From Solen grandis (lineage: Eukaryota; Mollusca; Bivalvia; Adapedonta; Solenidae), in contig CM037781.1 of the NCBI GenBank assembly GCA_021229015.1, forward strand, positions 36,438,759 through 36,502,758: a DNA stretch of 64,000 bases. The letters run 5' to 3'. The notes beneath the pieces are model-generated. The model made no database searches. It had not been told where the DNA came from and saw only the letters and a program-made list of their open reading frames with translations. The stretch's first letter is position 1, and each line of letters opens with the position of its first letter. Of this stretch, positions 61,601 to 63,876 are shown in pieces. The translations under genes were made by a program, and so were the position numbers.

Positions 61601-61761
61601 ACATGTGTAAATGTCTTTTGTGATTATTATCAAATTAATCTGATAAGTAACATGGTCTGTATGTTTTCTAGTGTGCCTGGCTCTACAAAACTACACAACC
61701 TTATCAACAAACTTAAGAAATGGATCAAAATCCTGGAGGCTAAAACCAAGCTTCTCCCTAA
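12247..61761 (+). CDS. TRRAP: TRRAP (transformation/transcription domain-associated protein), 57 exons, partial at both ends
   Basis: TRRAP is a PIKK-family pseudokinase of about 3,860 residues in human. It is the activator-docking scaffold of the SAGA and NuA4/TIP60 histone acetyltransferase complexes in the nucleus. Here 57 exons join with matching phases into one frame of 8,447 bases (about 2,815 codons) without a stop. Recognisable blocks in order are NYALQIVANTFLANPATSA, NYFLLLRALFRSIGGGSHDL, SGLHRQHMKDLFVELCLTVP, KALLFVMMDLTGEVSSGAV, LLRHQPANAQIGLM, KLRRLMTFAWPCLL, AGSPGEVLSRRCVSLLK, ITCSQNWEAMG, STNLKYFTKEMTAEFYALKG, HMQRELHPTILSSLEGIVDQ and LINKLKKWIKILEAKTK. The first two-thirds is the HEAT-repeat solenoid and the part from about exon 42 on is the FAT domain. 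The N-terminal several hundred residues and the pseudokinase and FATC domains are absent. Exons are GC-richer than introns. Confidence 0.95.
12545..12780 (-). repeat. Antisense SINE-like fragment
   Basis: Contains 'ggactagtactttgtgcctgggaaagtcatgaaa', matching 14741-14776 ('ggaccagtacttttcgccagg...'), so it is a divergent copy of that family, possibly two fragments. Ends approximate. Confidence 0.45.
12885..12975. repeat. Fragment of a TCACCTGCTGTAA repeat family
   Basis: 'tcacctgctgtaaacagaggtgacacataggga' followed by 'gtccgtctgtctgtcc'. Related copies lie at about 49840-49950, 50222-50350 and 59735-59850. Confidence 0.55.
13064..13158 (+). CDS. TRRAP: TRRAP exon 2
   Basis: Starts with two bases of a split codon, then NIERSNLYLKLFKLVFGS to ENEQMLK. 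Acceptor TGCAG, donor GTCAGT, ends in phase 0. Confidence 0.9.
13569..13734 (+). CDS. TRRAP: TRRAP exon 3
   Basis: PHLHTIVNRSMELAMSAKEP through LLPNLLQ plus one base. Highly conserved FLLLRALFRSIGGG block. Donor GTCTGT. Confidence 0.92.
13829..14121 (+). repeat. tRNA-derived SINE copy in TRRAP intron
   Basis: Head GTGGCCCAGTAGTTAGAG (A-box-like) and GTGGGTTTGATCC (B-box-like), family body with 'ccaggactggttggcccagt', tail 'ccctaacaaacaaac'. Ends approximate. Confidence 0.75.
14280..14446 (+). CDS. TRRAP: TRRAP exon 4
   Basis: Completes the G codon, then LNSLQSGLHRQHMKDLFVEL to SQTLVSQ. Acceptor CACAG, donor GTCAGT. Confidence 0.93.
14735..14860 (-). repeat. Antisense tRNA-derived SINE copy
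   Basis: Carries an inverted B-box GGGGTTCGAACCCACAACC and an inverted A-box region 'caccactggaccacggcg', so the SINE reads on the minus strand. Related copies near 36.0, 55.3 and 59.3 kb. Confidence 0.6.
14944..15144 (+). CDS. TRRAP: TRRAP exon 5
   Basis: GLRTLELCVDNLQPDFLYDH through VLGKFGGGNRKMLREPQT, phase 0 at both ends. Donor GTAAGG. Confidence 0.93.
15745..15975. repeat. Foldback element with 54-bp internal repeats
   Basis: Arms: 'ggatctcacgtgagttgtca' on the left and, inverted, 'tgacaactcattgagattct' on the right. Between them a unit starting ACGAGTTCAAGAAAATTGTC is repeated about 2.6 times. Confidence 0.6.
16235..16476 (+). CDS. TRRAP: TRRAP exon 6
   Basis: LQYNDKETVGPCISITFQDC through YYRRQAWELIKCFLVSV to FNHP plus two bases. 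Donor GTACAG. Confidence 0.9.
16532..16765 (+). mobile_element. TTAA-flanked hairpin MITE, copy 1
   Basis: 234-bp element flanked by TTAA (16528-16531 and 16766-16769). Ends are CCCTTTCCCTCATA and inverted TATGAGGGAAAGGG. The centre is a long hairpin around GCCTGCGAGTAACTCGCAGG. TTAA targets with C-run ends fit a piggyBac-type MITE. There is no open frame. Confidence 0.8.
17115..17186. repeat. (GAT)n microsatellite beside a splice acceptor
   Basis: ATGATGATG-type repeats end about 13 bases before the acceptor of the next exon. Confidence 0.85.
17199..17299 (+). CDS. TRRAP: TRRAP exon 7
   Basis: FTEKEIPAHSGQLYKN through VHEQALTGMF plus one base. Acceptor TTCCAG, donor GTGAG. Confidence 0.9.
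17727..17998 (+). CDS. TRRAP: TRRAP exon 8
   Basis: AAAIKDLRQTALRFMGCMVR, then HYTMIAISQQCGPF, to ILGSKER. Phase 0 end, donor GTCTGT. Confidence 0.92.
18656..18741 (+). CDS. TRRAP: TRRAP exon 9
   Basis: ACQLPLFEYLVEKMCSLCYD to WYAKFG plus two bases. Donor GTGAGT. Confidence 0.92.
19258..19555 (+). CDS. TRRAP: TRRAP exon 10
   Basis: CLAIKFMYERMCLRWVLEHQ, then FLKALLFVMMDLTGEVSSG, to TSPNTTVREQ. Acceptor ACCAG, donor GTGAG. Confidence 0.93.
19872..20021 (+). CDS. TRRAP: TRRAP exon 11
   Basis: AMRSLETLAQVTGRSVTSIM through LLRHQPANAQIGLM. The donor ATG|GTCAGT is the first of four identical copies in a tandem repeat. Confidence 0.93.
20021..20180 (+). repeat. 40-bp tandem repeat x4 carrying copies of the exon 11 donor
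   Basis: The unit starts GGTCAGTAACTAGGGCTGGG and recurs at 20021, 20061, 20101 and 20141, exactly 40 bases apart. Each unit contains ATGGTCAGT, the same nine bases as the true donor at 20019-20027. Confidence 0.95.
21017..21103 (+). CDS. TRRAP: TRRAP exon 12
   Basis: DGNTFCTTLNPRLFTIDLSI to EHSVYFSE, phase 0. Donor GTGAG. Confidence 0.92.
21190..21495 (+). repeat. tRNA-derived SINE copy in TRRAP intron
   Basis: A-box-like GTGTCTGAGTGGTTAGAG, B-box-like GTGGGTTCAATCC, then the family body and tail 'cccaataaaacaaac'. Ends approximate. Confidence 0.75.
21809..22918 (-). mobile_element. Pearl/Helentron-like element with about 145-bp tandem units
   Basis: Borders are 'agctacctgagcatagctca' (left) and 'agggccatcttggccctctt' (right). 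About five units of 136-148 bp run from about 21880 to 22600, each with 'gatccaatcttcctcaaact', 'tcttgatgatatcttgaa' and 'aagtaggtcagtaggtcaaa'; a divergent sixth follows. Bivalve pearl elements and related non-autonomous Helentrons are known to hold 150-170-bp arrays. The class is inferred. Confidence 0.6.
23183..23279 (+). CDS. TRRAP: TRRAP exon 13
   Basis: LQNLCDAEDSVLLKLPCYKS to LRKSAL plus one base. Donor GTAAGT. Confidence 0.92.
23611..23732 (+). CDS. TRRAP: TRRAP exon 14
   Basis: ALAACCYIPNKREKIFQVLY to AHECMKK. Acceptor TTTCAG, donor GTATGC. Confidence 0.92.
24214..24384 (+). CDS. TRRAP: TRRAP exon 15
   Basis: FIAWGHIELDVVHSAMRPLL to FPNTFNEKLCEQLL, phase 0. Donor GTATGT. Confidence 0.93.
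24549..24805 (-). repeat. Dispersed repeat copy (GTCCATCCATCTGTCTG family)
   Basis: 'agtcccatgccagtgtttac', 'cgtctgtccatccatctgtc' and a right border 'gtgttgcgtgtaacaccagt'. Layout resembles the other clam repeats here whose 3' borders end near CAAG(A/T). Ends approximate. Confidence 0.4.
24880..25115. repeat. Foldback (long hairpin) element
   Basis: Nested inverted repeats: 'caatatttcagcaaaaat' against 'atttttgctgaactattg', and 'caactacatgatgga' against 'tccatcatgtagttg', around a loop of about 60 bases. No coding. Confidence 0.7.
25248..25319 (+). CDS. TRRAP: TRRAP exon 16
   Basis: THLKKWLEMAATSQKSGQVR to NNGQ, phase 0. Matches the human HLRKWME region; the end is variable. Confidence 0.88.
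25519..25752 (-). mobile_element. TTAA-flanked hairpin MITE, copy 2
   Basis: 234 bp, inverted relative to copy 1, flanked by TTAA at 25515-25518 and 25753-25756. Right end GGGAAAGGA has one change. Confidence 0.8.
26075..26278 (+). repeat. SINE copy lacking its tRNA head
   Basis: Starts in the body ('ggtgcttagcatatgagggt') and ends 'aaccccaacaaacaataaaa'. A 5'-truncated member of the family seen at 13.8 kb. Confidence 0.65.
26385..26600 (+). repeat. Divergent SINE copy
   Basis: Shares 'gataatgtgacttgatgtggtatcatgccac' order and 'gttaaacctaatt' end with the family, but is older. Ends approximate. Confidence 0.5.
26995..27114 (+). CDS. TRRAP: TRRAP exon 17
   Basis: ELKVCAAIINIFHLIPAASK to LLGEKTLLME, phase 0. 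Donor GTAAGC. Confidence 0.92.
27576..27695 (+). CDS. TRRAP: TRRAP exon 18
   Basis: PGSPFREPLRKFLVRYPVQT to QYLRYFV, phase 0. Donor GTAAGT. Confidence 0.92.
27782..28521. repeat. Dispersed repeat with short inverted ends
   Basis: Left AACCAGGTTTTC and right GAAAACCTGGTT are inverted copies about 740 bp apart. Between them are GC-skewed words (GGCGGGCGAGCGGGTGGGCG) and recurring 'gttttgcagtttgaccattt' motifs. It looks like a non-autonomous element; class unknown. Confidence 0.45.
28522..29084. other. TRRAP intron sequence, nothing recognised
   Basis: AT-rich intron with no repeat I can name and no supported gene. Confidence 0.4.
29085..29177 (+). CDS. TRRAP: TRRAP exon 19
   Basis: YLLQHDEGQAFRDVMKTQVM to MLTTPAQ, phase 0. 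Donor GTAAAC. Confidence 0.88.
29554..29661 (+). CDS. TRRAP: TRRAP exon 20
   Basis: LGHAVPSGGELEYQAILLVH to WLSNHPQL, phase 0. Donor GTAAGT. Confidence 0.9.
29865..30098 (+). mobile_element. TTAA-flanked hairpin MITE, copy 3
   Basis: 234 bp, same orientation as copy 1, TTAA at 29861-29864 and 30099-30102. An open frame of 137 codons crosses it but is not a gene. Confidence 0.8.
30548..30604 (+). CDS. TRRAP: TRRAP exon 21
   Basis: QQCLRKIWISDAFQEDKKS, 19 codons, phase 0. Matches human LRRVWVSENFQERHR. Confidence 0.9.
30875..31010. repeat. Degenerate GGATAATGTNTGCA repeats before a splice acceptor
   Basis: About eight units like GCAGGATAATGT and TTCAGGATAATGT run up to the acceptor of the next exon. 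Several units contain a CAG. Confidence 0.75.
31015..31088 (+). CDS. TRRAP: TRRAP exon 22
   Basis: VQDIGDYGQWKVPSMLVKCL to LNYF plus two bases. Donor GTGAGT. Confidence 0.9.
31505..31616 (+). CDS. TRRAP: TRRAP exon 23
   Basis: HNTGETELLFHILRCFTTRH to FLDHTVAT, phase 0 end. Acceptor CCTAG. Confidence 0.9.
31741..31830 (+). CDS. TRRAP: TRRAP exon 24
   Basis: TYTVEWKRKAFFKFVEVFHD to PQNLKAK, phase 0. Donor GTAAGC. Confidence 0.92.
32257..32504 (+). CDS. TRRAP: TRRAP exon 25
   Basis: IIQYVLLPCFQQSFEAGEGE, then DNPDNIVSVFITKVIDPE, to HVHDAAN plus two bases. Confidence 0.93.
32551..32593. repeat. (CT)n microsatellite
   Basis: CTCTCT run with a few interruptions, 47 bases after the exon end. Confidence 0.9.
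32918..33071 (+). CDS. TRRAP: TRRAP exon 26
   Basis: KQGNKLRRLMTFAWPCLLMK to FAIHKRIVLQ, phase 0 end. Acceptor TTGCAG. Confidence 0.94.
33498..33605 (+). CDS. TRRAP: TRRAP exon 27
   Basis: VFHSLLKAHAVEARAVVRQA to RMEDGN, phase 0. Donor GTAAGT. Confidence 0.94.
34004..34177 (+). CDS. TRRAP: TRRAP exon 28
   Basis: GMLTHWTKKIIVEDGHSVAQ to VNSLQRLGFTAS, phase 0. Donor GTAAGT. Confidence 0.94.
34459..35530. mobile_element. TA-flanked TIR element, 1.07 kb, non-autonomous
   Basis: Left end CTGTAAAATCAT followed by TTTCGTGGGG. Right end, inverted, CTGTGAAATCAT followed by TTTCGTGGGG. Both ends are flanked by TA, as in Tc1/mariner-type insertions. Further CCACGAATTNTGTCCCCACG motifs form subterminal inverted repeats at 34518-34542 and 35450-35470. 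No transposase frame. Confidence 0.65.
35832..35933 (+). CDS. TRRAP: TRRAP exon 29
   Basis: ATIEHRKLAVDLAEVIIKWE to SDTSASE, phase 0. Donor GTATGT. Confidence 0.93.
35985..36160 (+). repeat. tRNA-derived SINE copy, second family
   Basis: A-box-like GTGGCCCAGTGGTTGC, B-box-like GTGGGTTTGAACCC, then 'gcaaagtactggtccaacca' and an AAAC-like tail. Related to 55318-55525. Confidence 0.65.
36842..37060 (+). CDS. TRRAP: TRRAP exon 30
   Basis: Begins with a poorly conserved linker (GSTEVSQALSQNSQVKRAGS) and returns to the conserved KPIDKQYCDAVVNFLLRIAC Q. The linker has a short basic KRAGS/MKKVRH patch, as in the human KRGLS...VKRFR region. Phase 0. Confidence 0.9.
37602..37811 (+). CDS. TRRAP: TRRAP exon 31
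   Basis: VNEVAGSPGEVLSRRCVSLL to LELLCFLLGIL, phase 0. Donor GTAATC. Confidence 0.94.
38304..38537 (+). mobile_element. TTAA-flanked hairpin MITE, copy 4
   Basis: 234 bp, same orientation as copy 1, TTAA at 38300-38303 and 38538-38541. Confidence 0.8.
38988..39220 (+). CDS. TRRAP: TRRAP exon 32
   Basis: KKETILSSFKPLQRGIAACM, then KVIRGVHSLLSRLMSYFPTE, to EGLTNYD plus two bases. Confidence 0.95.
39867..40033 (+). CDS. TRRAP: TRRAP exon 33
   Basis: AVNGSPSQLFSTLMILKAAC to HLAPTAPESSP plus one base. Donor GTAGAG. Confidence 0.93.
40568..41920 (+). repeat. 44-bp minisatellite, about 31 units, derived from the next exon's acceptor and start
   Basis: The unit contains TTGTATGTTTACATTGGCCA then GCGAGCTGCTGATACTGAGT. 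The second part equals the first coding bases of exon 34 (encoding ASELLILSL). Units vary by single bases (GATACT/GGTACT, CTTG/CTGG). The last true copy is the functional acceptor and exon start. Confidence 0.95.
41921..42099 (+). CDS. TRRAP: TRRAP exon 34
   Basis: ASELLILSLDLVKNRVGVMS to MVEDWVKTK, phase 0 end. The start is fixed by frame with exon 33 and by homology to human SELVMLSLELVK. Confidence 0.94.
42135..42415 (+). repeat. tRNA-derived SINE copy in TRRAP intron
   Basis: B-box-like GTGGGTTTGATACC, 'tagctcccttgcttggcact' and 'ccaggactggtcggccgggt'. Tail decayed. Ends approximate. Confidence 0.65.
42529..42671 (+). CDS. TRRAP: TRRAP exon 35
   Basis: GTIALNQSPSIREKAILLVK to LELVIYIY plus two bases. 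Acceptor TTGCAG. Confidence 0.92.
42695..42945 (+). repeat. Degraded SINE copy with (AAAC)n tail
   Basis: 'ggttccagcactggttgacc' and 'tatcatgccac' body, then 'gactgaaatactgtc' and about seven AAAC units. Confidence 0.65.
42946..43446. other. TRRAP intron sequence, nothing recognised
   Basis: No repeat or gene that I can support. Confidence 0.4.
43447..43660 (+). CDS. TRRAP: TRRAP exon 36
   Basis: DEALNVTELTSKLEQAFLGG, then RRVFDRLLYITCSQNWEAMG, to WIKQCIE. Phase 0 end. Confidence 0.95.
44115..44310 (+). repeat. SINE-like repeat, third type
   Basis: A-box-like TAGCGTAGTGGTATAG at the start and 'gaaaacttgtttcgtaatca' near the end. Family unknown. Confidence 0.4.
44467..44649 (+). CDS. TRRAP: TRRAP exon 37
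   Basis: LILAVAVSAQPIQSSSSLNL, then SLADSSDRAHFATIMKMK, to LDSNKEE. Phase 0. Donor GTAAAC is repeated downstream. Confidence 0.92.
44650..44880 (+). repeat. 86-bp tandem repeat x2.6 carrying copies of the exon 37 donor
   Basis: Starts at the first intron base: GTAAACATAGGGTACATGGG. The donor motif GAG|GTAAAC recurs with GT at 44736 and GGAG|GTAAAC at 44822, each 86 bases on. Confidence 0.9.
45168..45308 (+). CDS. TRRAP: TRRAP exon 38
   Basis: DEIDMDLGVSPDEPKESTKK to FLESCREVK, phase 0. The first part is an acidic, poorly conserved linker (human EEDVEIDIEL). Donor GTTAGT. Confidence 0.9.
45719..45838 (+). CDS. TRRAP: TRRAP exon 39
   Basis: TVQYLTALAQLGHSSTDLSH to ILSDRQQ-like VLSDKQQQ, phase 0. 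Donor GTAACC. Confidence 0.93.
46196..46455 (+). repeat. Degraded SINE copy
   Basis: 'aatagccaaaatggctagag' head without a clear B-box, then 'tctcttgcttggagctcagc' body and 'ttaaatcttagcaaacaaat' tail. Confidence 0.55.
46692..46835 (+). CDS. TRRAP: TRRAP exon 40
   Basis: MLGGELITFMCSGSHVVQKD to PVPIRPSILK, phase 0. Donor GTCAGT. Confidence 0.94.
47186..47326 (+). CDS. TRRAP: TRRAP exon 41
   Basis: YLGRTHNLWYRSCLLLEQIA to EFEPTNTPVQ, phase 0. Donor GTAGGA. Confidence 0.94.
47327..48194. other. TRRAP intron with a degenerate repeat pair
   Basis: Two related blocks ('atttggacaattgcttaagtgg' near 47841 and 'cttggatagttgcctaagtgg' near 47991), each followed by 'gcagttgacctt'. This is an old tandem repeat of about 150 bp. 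No gene. Confidence 0.5.
48195..48353 (+). CDS. TRRAP: TRRAP exon 42
   Basis: ETLDALCDLYSLLKEEDMWA, then GLWQKRAKFPETNTAIAYEQ, to QGSFES, phase 0. Start of the recognisable FAT (helical repeat) region. Confidence 0.95.
48852..48943 (+). CDS. TRRAP: TRRAP exon 43
   Basis: AMSKARSDHNSGPASPSVLP to IWEDHWI plus two bases. Acceptor TTTTAG. Confidence 0.92.
49262..49525 (+). repeat. tRNA-derived SINE copy, fourth type
   Basis: B-box-like GTGGGTTTGAGTCCC, 'gcctcagtgtatttggggtc', 'attagctggacgtcgctata' and tail 'taatcaatcaatcag'. Shares the 'gactgaaatactgtc' end with the first family. A fragment lies at about 36225-36320. Confidence 0.65.
49562..49697 (+). CDS. TRRAP: TRRAP exon 44
   Basis: CSKELNQWDLLLEYANSKGN to LMKDALSQ, phase 0 end. 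Donor GTAACC. Confidence 0.95.
49830..50370. repeat. Two copies of the TCACCTGCTGTAAGCAG repeat family
   Basis: Copies begin near 49838 and 50222 ('ctgctgtaagcaggggtgac', 'acatagggattactt', 'gtctgtctgtcacac') and end near 'acacatgtgttccaa'. The stretch holds no gene. Confidence 0.6.
50452..50547 (+). CDS. TRRAP: TRRAP exon 45, with a possible 9-base longer form
   Basis: VELSCPKELAWKVNLYRGYI to DDHHLNM, phase 0. Two donors in tandem: ATG|GTAACT at 50547/50548 and ATG|GTAATG at 50556/50557. The second would add Val-Thr-Met in frame. Confidence 0.92.
51383..51616 (-). mobile_element. TTAA-flanked hairpin MITE, copy 5
   Basis: 234 bp, inverted relative to copy 1, TTAA at 51379-51382 and 51617-51620. 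Confidence 0.8.
52058..52153 (+). CDS. TRRAP: TRRAP exon 46
   Basis: IERLVELASNLAIKEWRRLP to IHVPLLQ, phase 0. Donor GTAACG. Confidence 0.95.
52569..52687 (+). CDS. TRRAP: TRRAP exon 47
   Basis: AAQQIMELQEAAQINQGLQP to MKAIVKTW plus two bases. Acceptor TTACAG. Confidence 0.95.
52752..52985 (-). mobile_element. Hairpin MITE, copy 6, with altered flanks
   Basis: 234 bp, inverted orientation. The flanks are CTAA and TTAG instead of TTAA, so the target site has mutated. One arm has CCCTTTTCCTCATA. Confidence 0.75.
53332..53449 (+). CDS. TRRAP: TRRAP exon 48
   Basis: NRLPMISDDLSHWSDIFTWR to HAVQDQ, phase 0 end. Acceptor TATAG. Confidence 0.95.
53786..53898 (+). CDS. TRRAP: TRRAP exon 49
   Basis: QNNHSMLGVHASAQAIIHFG to LDSLS plus two bases. 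Donor GTAGGG. Confidence 0.93.
54377..54488 (+). CDS. TRRAP: TRRAP exon 50
   Basis: IHTIPSVPIVDCFQKIRQQV to GKHELNE, phase 0 end. Donor GTGGGT. Confidence 0.95.
54971..55182 (+). CDS. TRRAP: TRRAP exon 51
   Basis: GLEVIESTNLKYFTKEMTAE, then SFSAAVQMHDTLVKAWALWG, to FTRD plus two bases. Confidence 0.96.
55318..55525 (+). repeat. tRNA-derived SINE copy, second family
   Basis: 'ccgttgtccagaggtggtat' head, 'gcaaagtactggtccaaccc' body, weak A-rich tail. Ends approximate. Confidence 0.6.
55664..55852 (+). CDS. TRRAP: TRRAP exon 52
   Basis: QINLGVSAITCFLHACRHQN, then KYLAKVIWLLTYDDDKATLA, to VPPVQWLP plus two bases. Confidence 0.96.
56398..56546 (+). CDS. TRRAP: TRRAP exon 53
   Basis: IPQLLTCLVRNEGRLIMNLL, then YFPIRTLYLTLKIEQRER, plus one base. 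Donor GTGAGT. Confidence 0.96.
57100..57228 (+). CDS. TRRAP: TRRAP exon 54, Ser/Thr/Pro-rich linker
   Basis: KSGEMVLNRSNSQVTPSSTP through SPTTPTTPDPALPT plus one base. The open frame, phases and splice sites are good. The low-complexity sequence has little counterpart in the human linker I remember, which is much shorter here, so it may be alternatively spliced. It is phase 1 to 1, so skipping it keeps the frame. Confidence 0.85.
57300..57606 (+). repeat. tRNA-derived SINE copy in TRRAP intron
   Basis: 'gtgactatgaagtttgagcg' head, B-box region 'ggttattggtttgataccat', body 'ttgcttggcgcttagcataa', tail 'cccaataatcgaacaaaaag'. Confidence 0.7.
57780..58160. repeat. Dispersed repeat with a (TTC)n start
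   Basis: (TTC)n at 57784-57802, then 'ccatatctcagaggccatgc' and two related blocks containing 'tgggtccctgggggtcggcc' and 'caagggtcaggccccacccc'. This is a degenerate roughly 150-bp tandem repeat. Family unknown. Confidence 0.45.
58246..58515 (+). CDS. TRRAP: TRRAP exon 55
   Basis: Starts in the Ser/Thr/Pro linker (PTTSTPSTSSSSRLSGQSDA) and passes into the highly conserved RCSRIMHMQRELHPTILSSL and GIVDQMVWFRENWYEEVLRQ, ending AFENRAS plus one base. Confidence 0.95.
58936..59143 (+). CDS. TRRAP: TRRAP exon 56
   Basis: ADATITPHTLNFVKKLVSTF, then ESLARRAQATAQDPIFQRMK, to TTDFDF plus two bases. Confidence 0.96.
59250..59400 (-). repeat. Antisense tRNA-derived SINE copy
   Basis: Inverted B-box 'caacagggttcaaacctgca' and inverted A-box region 'accactggaccacagttccc'. 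Same family as 14735-14860. Confidence 0.6.
59735..59850. repeat. TCACCTGCTGTAA repeat family, partial copy
   Basis: 'cagggtgacacaaagggatc' to 'caggtgacacatgtgttcca'. Partial copy abutting the next element. Confidence 0.55.
59865..61556 (-). mobile_element. Pearl/Helentron-like element with about 170-bp tandem units and a foreign insert
   Basis: Left TATACGCCCGAAGGG and right, inverted, CCTTCGGGCGTATA flank the element. The right border continues 'gctgtcagcggagctcttgt', a common mollusc repeat end read on the minus strand. Seven units of 164-171 bp start near 59957, 60121, 60290, 60460, 60627, 60797 and 60968, each with 'gtccgctctgtatcttttga' and 'ggctaggttcaaggtcaagg'. The last unit is cut at about 61114 by a LINE fragment. 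Class inferred from array architecture. Confidence 0.6.
61112..61330 (+). pseudogene. LINE endonuclease (EEP domain) fragment
   Basis: In one frame the sequence reads LGDFNIDWN, then GPTTDNNSTIDLIFTNIED, then YYTDHKLCW before a TAA. GDFN, the S-T-I-D-L-I-F-T-N stretch and the DH pair are the catalytic-end motifs of the apurinic-type endonuclease of LINEs. There is no reverse transcriptase after it, so it is an isolated piece inside the repeat element. Confidence 0.75.
61672..61761 (+). CDS. TRRAP: TRRAP exon 57, last visible
   Basis: VPGSTKLHNLINKLKKWIKI to KTKLLP plus two bases. Donor GTAAGT. Human continues with FFLIEEKCRF, which is not found before the gap. Confidence 0.95.
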
Positions 61762-62246
61762 GTAAGTACACCTTTGTATCCATGTGACTATACATACAAG
61801 TGTGATACTGGATTAACTAATACCTCTGGCTCACTTCATTTTTACACCCCCAGATTCTAAGTATATTGGGGCTATATTGGAGTTACGTCTGTTTGTAGGT
61901 CGGTCTATATGTAGACGAGATTTGTCCGACCTACTTCTCAGCTACCTTTGATCGGATTTTGATGAAACTTTACAAGACTGATAAGTACACTGTACCAAGC
62001 CTAGATGTGCATATTGTTGGCATGTCATGATTTGCTTGATTTTGAATGAGTTATGGCTCTTTGTTATATTTCTCAAGACTCTCTGACATGGAATCAGTAA
62101 CTCTGACAAGCAGTGTCTGTAGGTATTCATCATCTTCAATAATTATTCTTATTGCATTAAATTTGTGCCACTCTCACATCTTTATGCATTGAAAATTTAA
62201 GCACTGCATTTACCCGGTGTTTAAAGATTATATTCTTTTCATGACC
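61762..62246. other. TRRAP intron up to the gap
   Basis: Contains 'gattctaagtatattggggc' and 'gtctgtttgtaggtcggtct', a repeat-like stretch, but no further TRRAP exon. Confidence 0.5.
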
Positions 62247-62346
62247 NNNNNNNNNNNNNNNNNNNNNNNNNNNNNNNNNNNNNNNNNNNNNNNNNNNNNN
62301 NNNNNNNNNNNNNNNNNNNNNNNNNNNNNNNNNNNNNNNNNNNNNN
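62247..62346. other. Assembly gap, 100 N
   Basis: Exactly 100 unknown bases, 50,000 bases after the end of the first gap. Confidence 0.98.
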
Positions 62347-62391
62347 CTCTCCCAGTCTACATTGAGATAGAAGTGATCGCATGTATTGAAG
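62347..62391 (+). CDS. Partial exon of an unrecognised gene
   Basis: Open from the gap as LPVYIEIEVIACIE plus one base, then a good donor GGTATGT. CTCTCCCAG at 62347-62355 could instead be an acceptor, which would make a 36-base exon. Phase 1 end fits the next exon. It cannot follow TRRAP exon 57 directly, because two leftover bases plus TCTACATTGA run into a stop. Confidence 0.4.
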
Positions 62392-63148
62392 GTATGTTGC
62401 CATGAAAACAGTCAGTCTAGCTCTTGACAGTCAAACCTGTCCTAAACAACTAGTCAGAGGGTGTAGAGAAAATGACCACTTAGTTAAGGTTGTTGCTTAA
62501 TAAAAACCACACAGATTCATCATGATAAGTGTTAAAAACAAAAAAAGGAATTGGTAGTATACATGTATTCATAACTATTTAGCTTTGGAATTAATTTAGT
62601 TTTTCAGTTAATATGGAATTTGTTTTCAACATAAGGTAGATATAATGCTCCCTCACTGCAATGTGATGCCATAGACAAGTGGCATGATACCACTCTAAGT
62701 CACATGACACTGGGCTGAGTCACATGCAACCAGGCTAACTTGAGATTGACCAGCACCATCGGTATATTGCATTTATTCCATTAATGAAATCAACGAAAAA
62801 ATAATGATTTTCCGAATTTTTCAAAATTTGAATGTTTGTCTACACAAGTATTTTTATTTGATGTACACAAATTCAAAGTCAAGTAGGCCCAGAATAGTAT
62901 AGTGTAATGTTTGCATATAATATCTCAAAGTTAAAACACTAGAAACACCAGAAGTAATGTTTACCATAACCAAGCATGTGCTCTCGAAAATAAATAACTT
63001 TCCATGTTCAACATATAAAAAAAAATAGGCAGTAGATTCAATAGGGATTTGAGTCTGATATTTGGATATGAGCCGGAGATATCCTACTTAAGTTTTTTCG
63101 AGAACACGGGGCTTGAACCGTAAGGTGATGTTTAAACTGTTATTTCAG

Positions 63149-63259
63149 TGTCGGCCATTTCTACTGAGCACGCCAAGGCAACAACGGAGAAGATCGGGTT
63201 CACTGCCACGCAGCCGGTGGGCAGTGTCAGCATAACTGGCTCCATCTTCACCACACCCG
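63149..63259 (+). CDS. Exon of an unrecognised Ser/Thr-rich protein
   Basis: VSAISTEHAKATTEKIGFTA then QPVGSVSITGSIFTTP plus one base. Acceptor TTTCAG, donor GTAAGT, phase 1 to 1. GC content is exon-like. I do not recognise the protein. Confidence 0.6.
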
Positions 63260-63352
63260 GTAAGTGGGGGAAGACAAGAGTTATGTTTTAGGGAAGGGGT
63301 AGGGAGATAATTGGTTACTCTTTTAAATCTGACAGACGGGTTTCCCGTAAGA

Positions 63353-63354
<2 letters not shown>

Positions 63355-63381
<27 letters not shown>
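63355..63381. repeat. (CT)n microsatellite
   Basis: Uninterrupted CT repeats followed by GTGTGTG. Confidence 0.9.
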
Positions 63382-63387
<6 letters not shown>

Positions 63388-63569
63388 TAAAGTAGTGCTT
63401 TTAAGCCTATGTATGAATAAATTACTGGTACCTATATTTGTATATGTCCGTCCATCGGTCTGGCTAGCGGTTTTGATAGTGACTCCATGTATTCATCTAT
63501 CTGTCCGTCTGTCTGCCTGTCGTAAGATATTGTTCAGTATAATGAGTTATGTTGTTTGTCCACCAACAG

Positions 63570-63641
63570 TGACGACGGCAGGAACCACGACAGTAACGGC
63601 CACCGTGATTTCCACCACCCCGACCCCGACCGTATCAACAA
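63570..63641 (+). CDS. Exon of an unrecognised Thr-rich protein
   Basis: VTTAGTTTVTATVISTTPTP then TVST plus one base. Acceptor AACAG, donor GTGAGT, phase 1 to 1. Mucin-like low complexity, in frame with the previous exon. Confidence 0.6.
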
Positions 63642-63843
63642 GTGAGTGTAAAACATACGAGGACATTTGATTGTTGTTGGGGAAGATGCAGTATTATTCA
63701 TGAAATTTTCGAGGTTCAAAAGATGAAAAAAAAATGCATCTTCCACACAAAAAAGATATTTTATGTGGGAAAGAGAAAAATATACTTTAATACTTATACT
63801 TTTACTGTGAAATTATCAAATATAATGTTAATTTATATTGCAG

Positions 63844-63876
63844 ATATCCACTCAAATGTCCCATTATTTTCGTGAA
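63844..63876 (+). CDS. Possible short terminal exon
   Basis: After a pyrimidine-poor but clean TATATTGCAG the frame continues IHSNVPLFS and stops at TGA. Phase fits. The evidence is only the acceptor and frame, so it may be chance. Confidence 0.2.
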
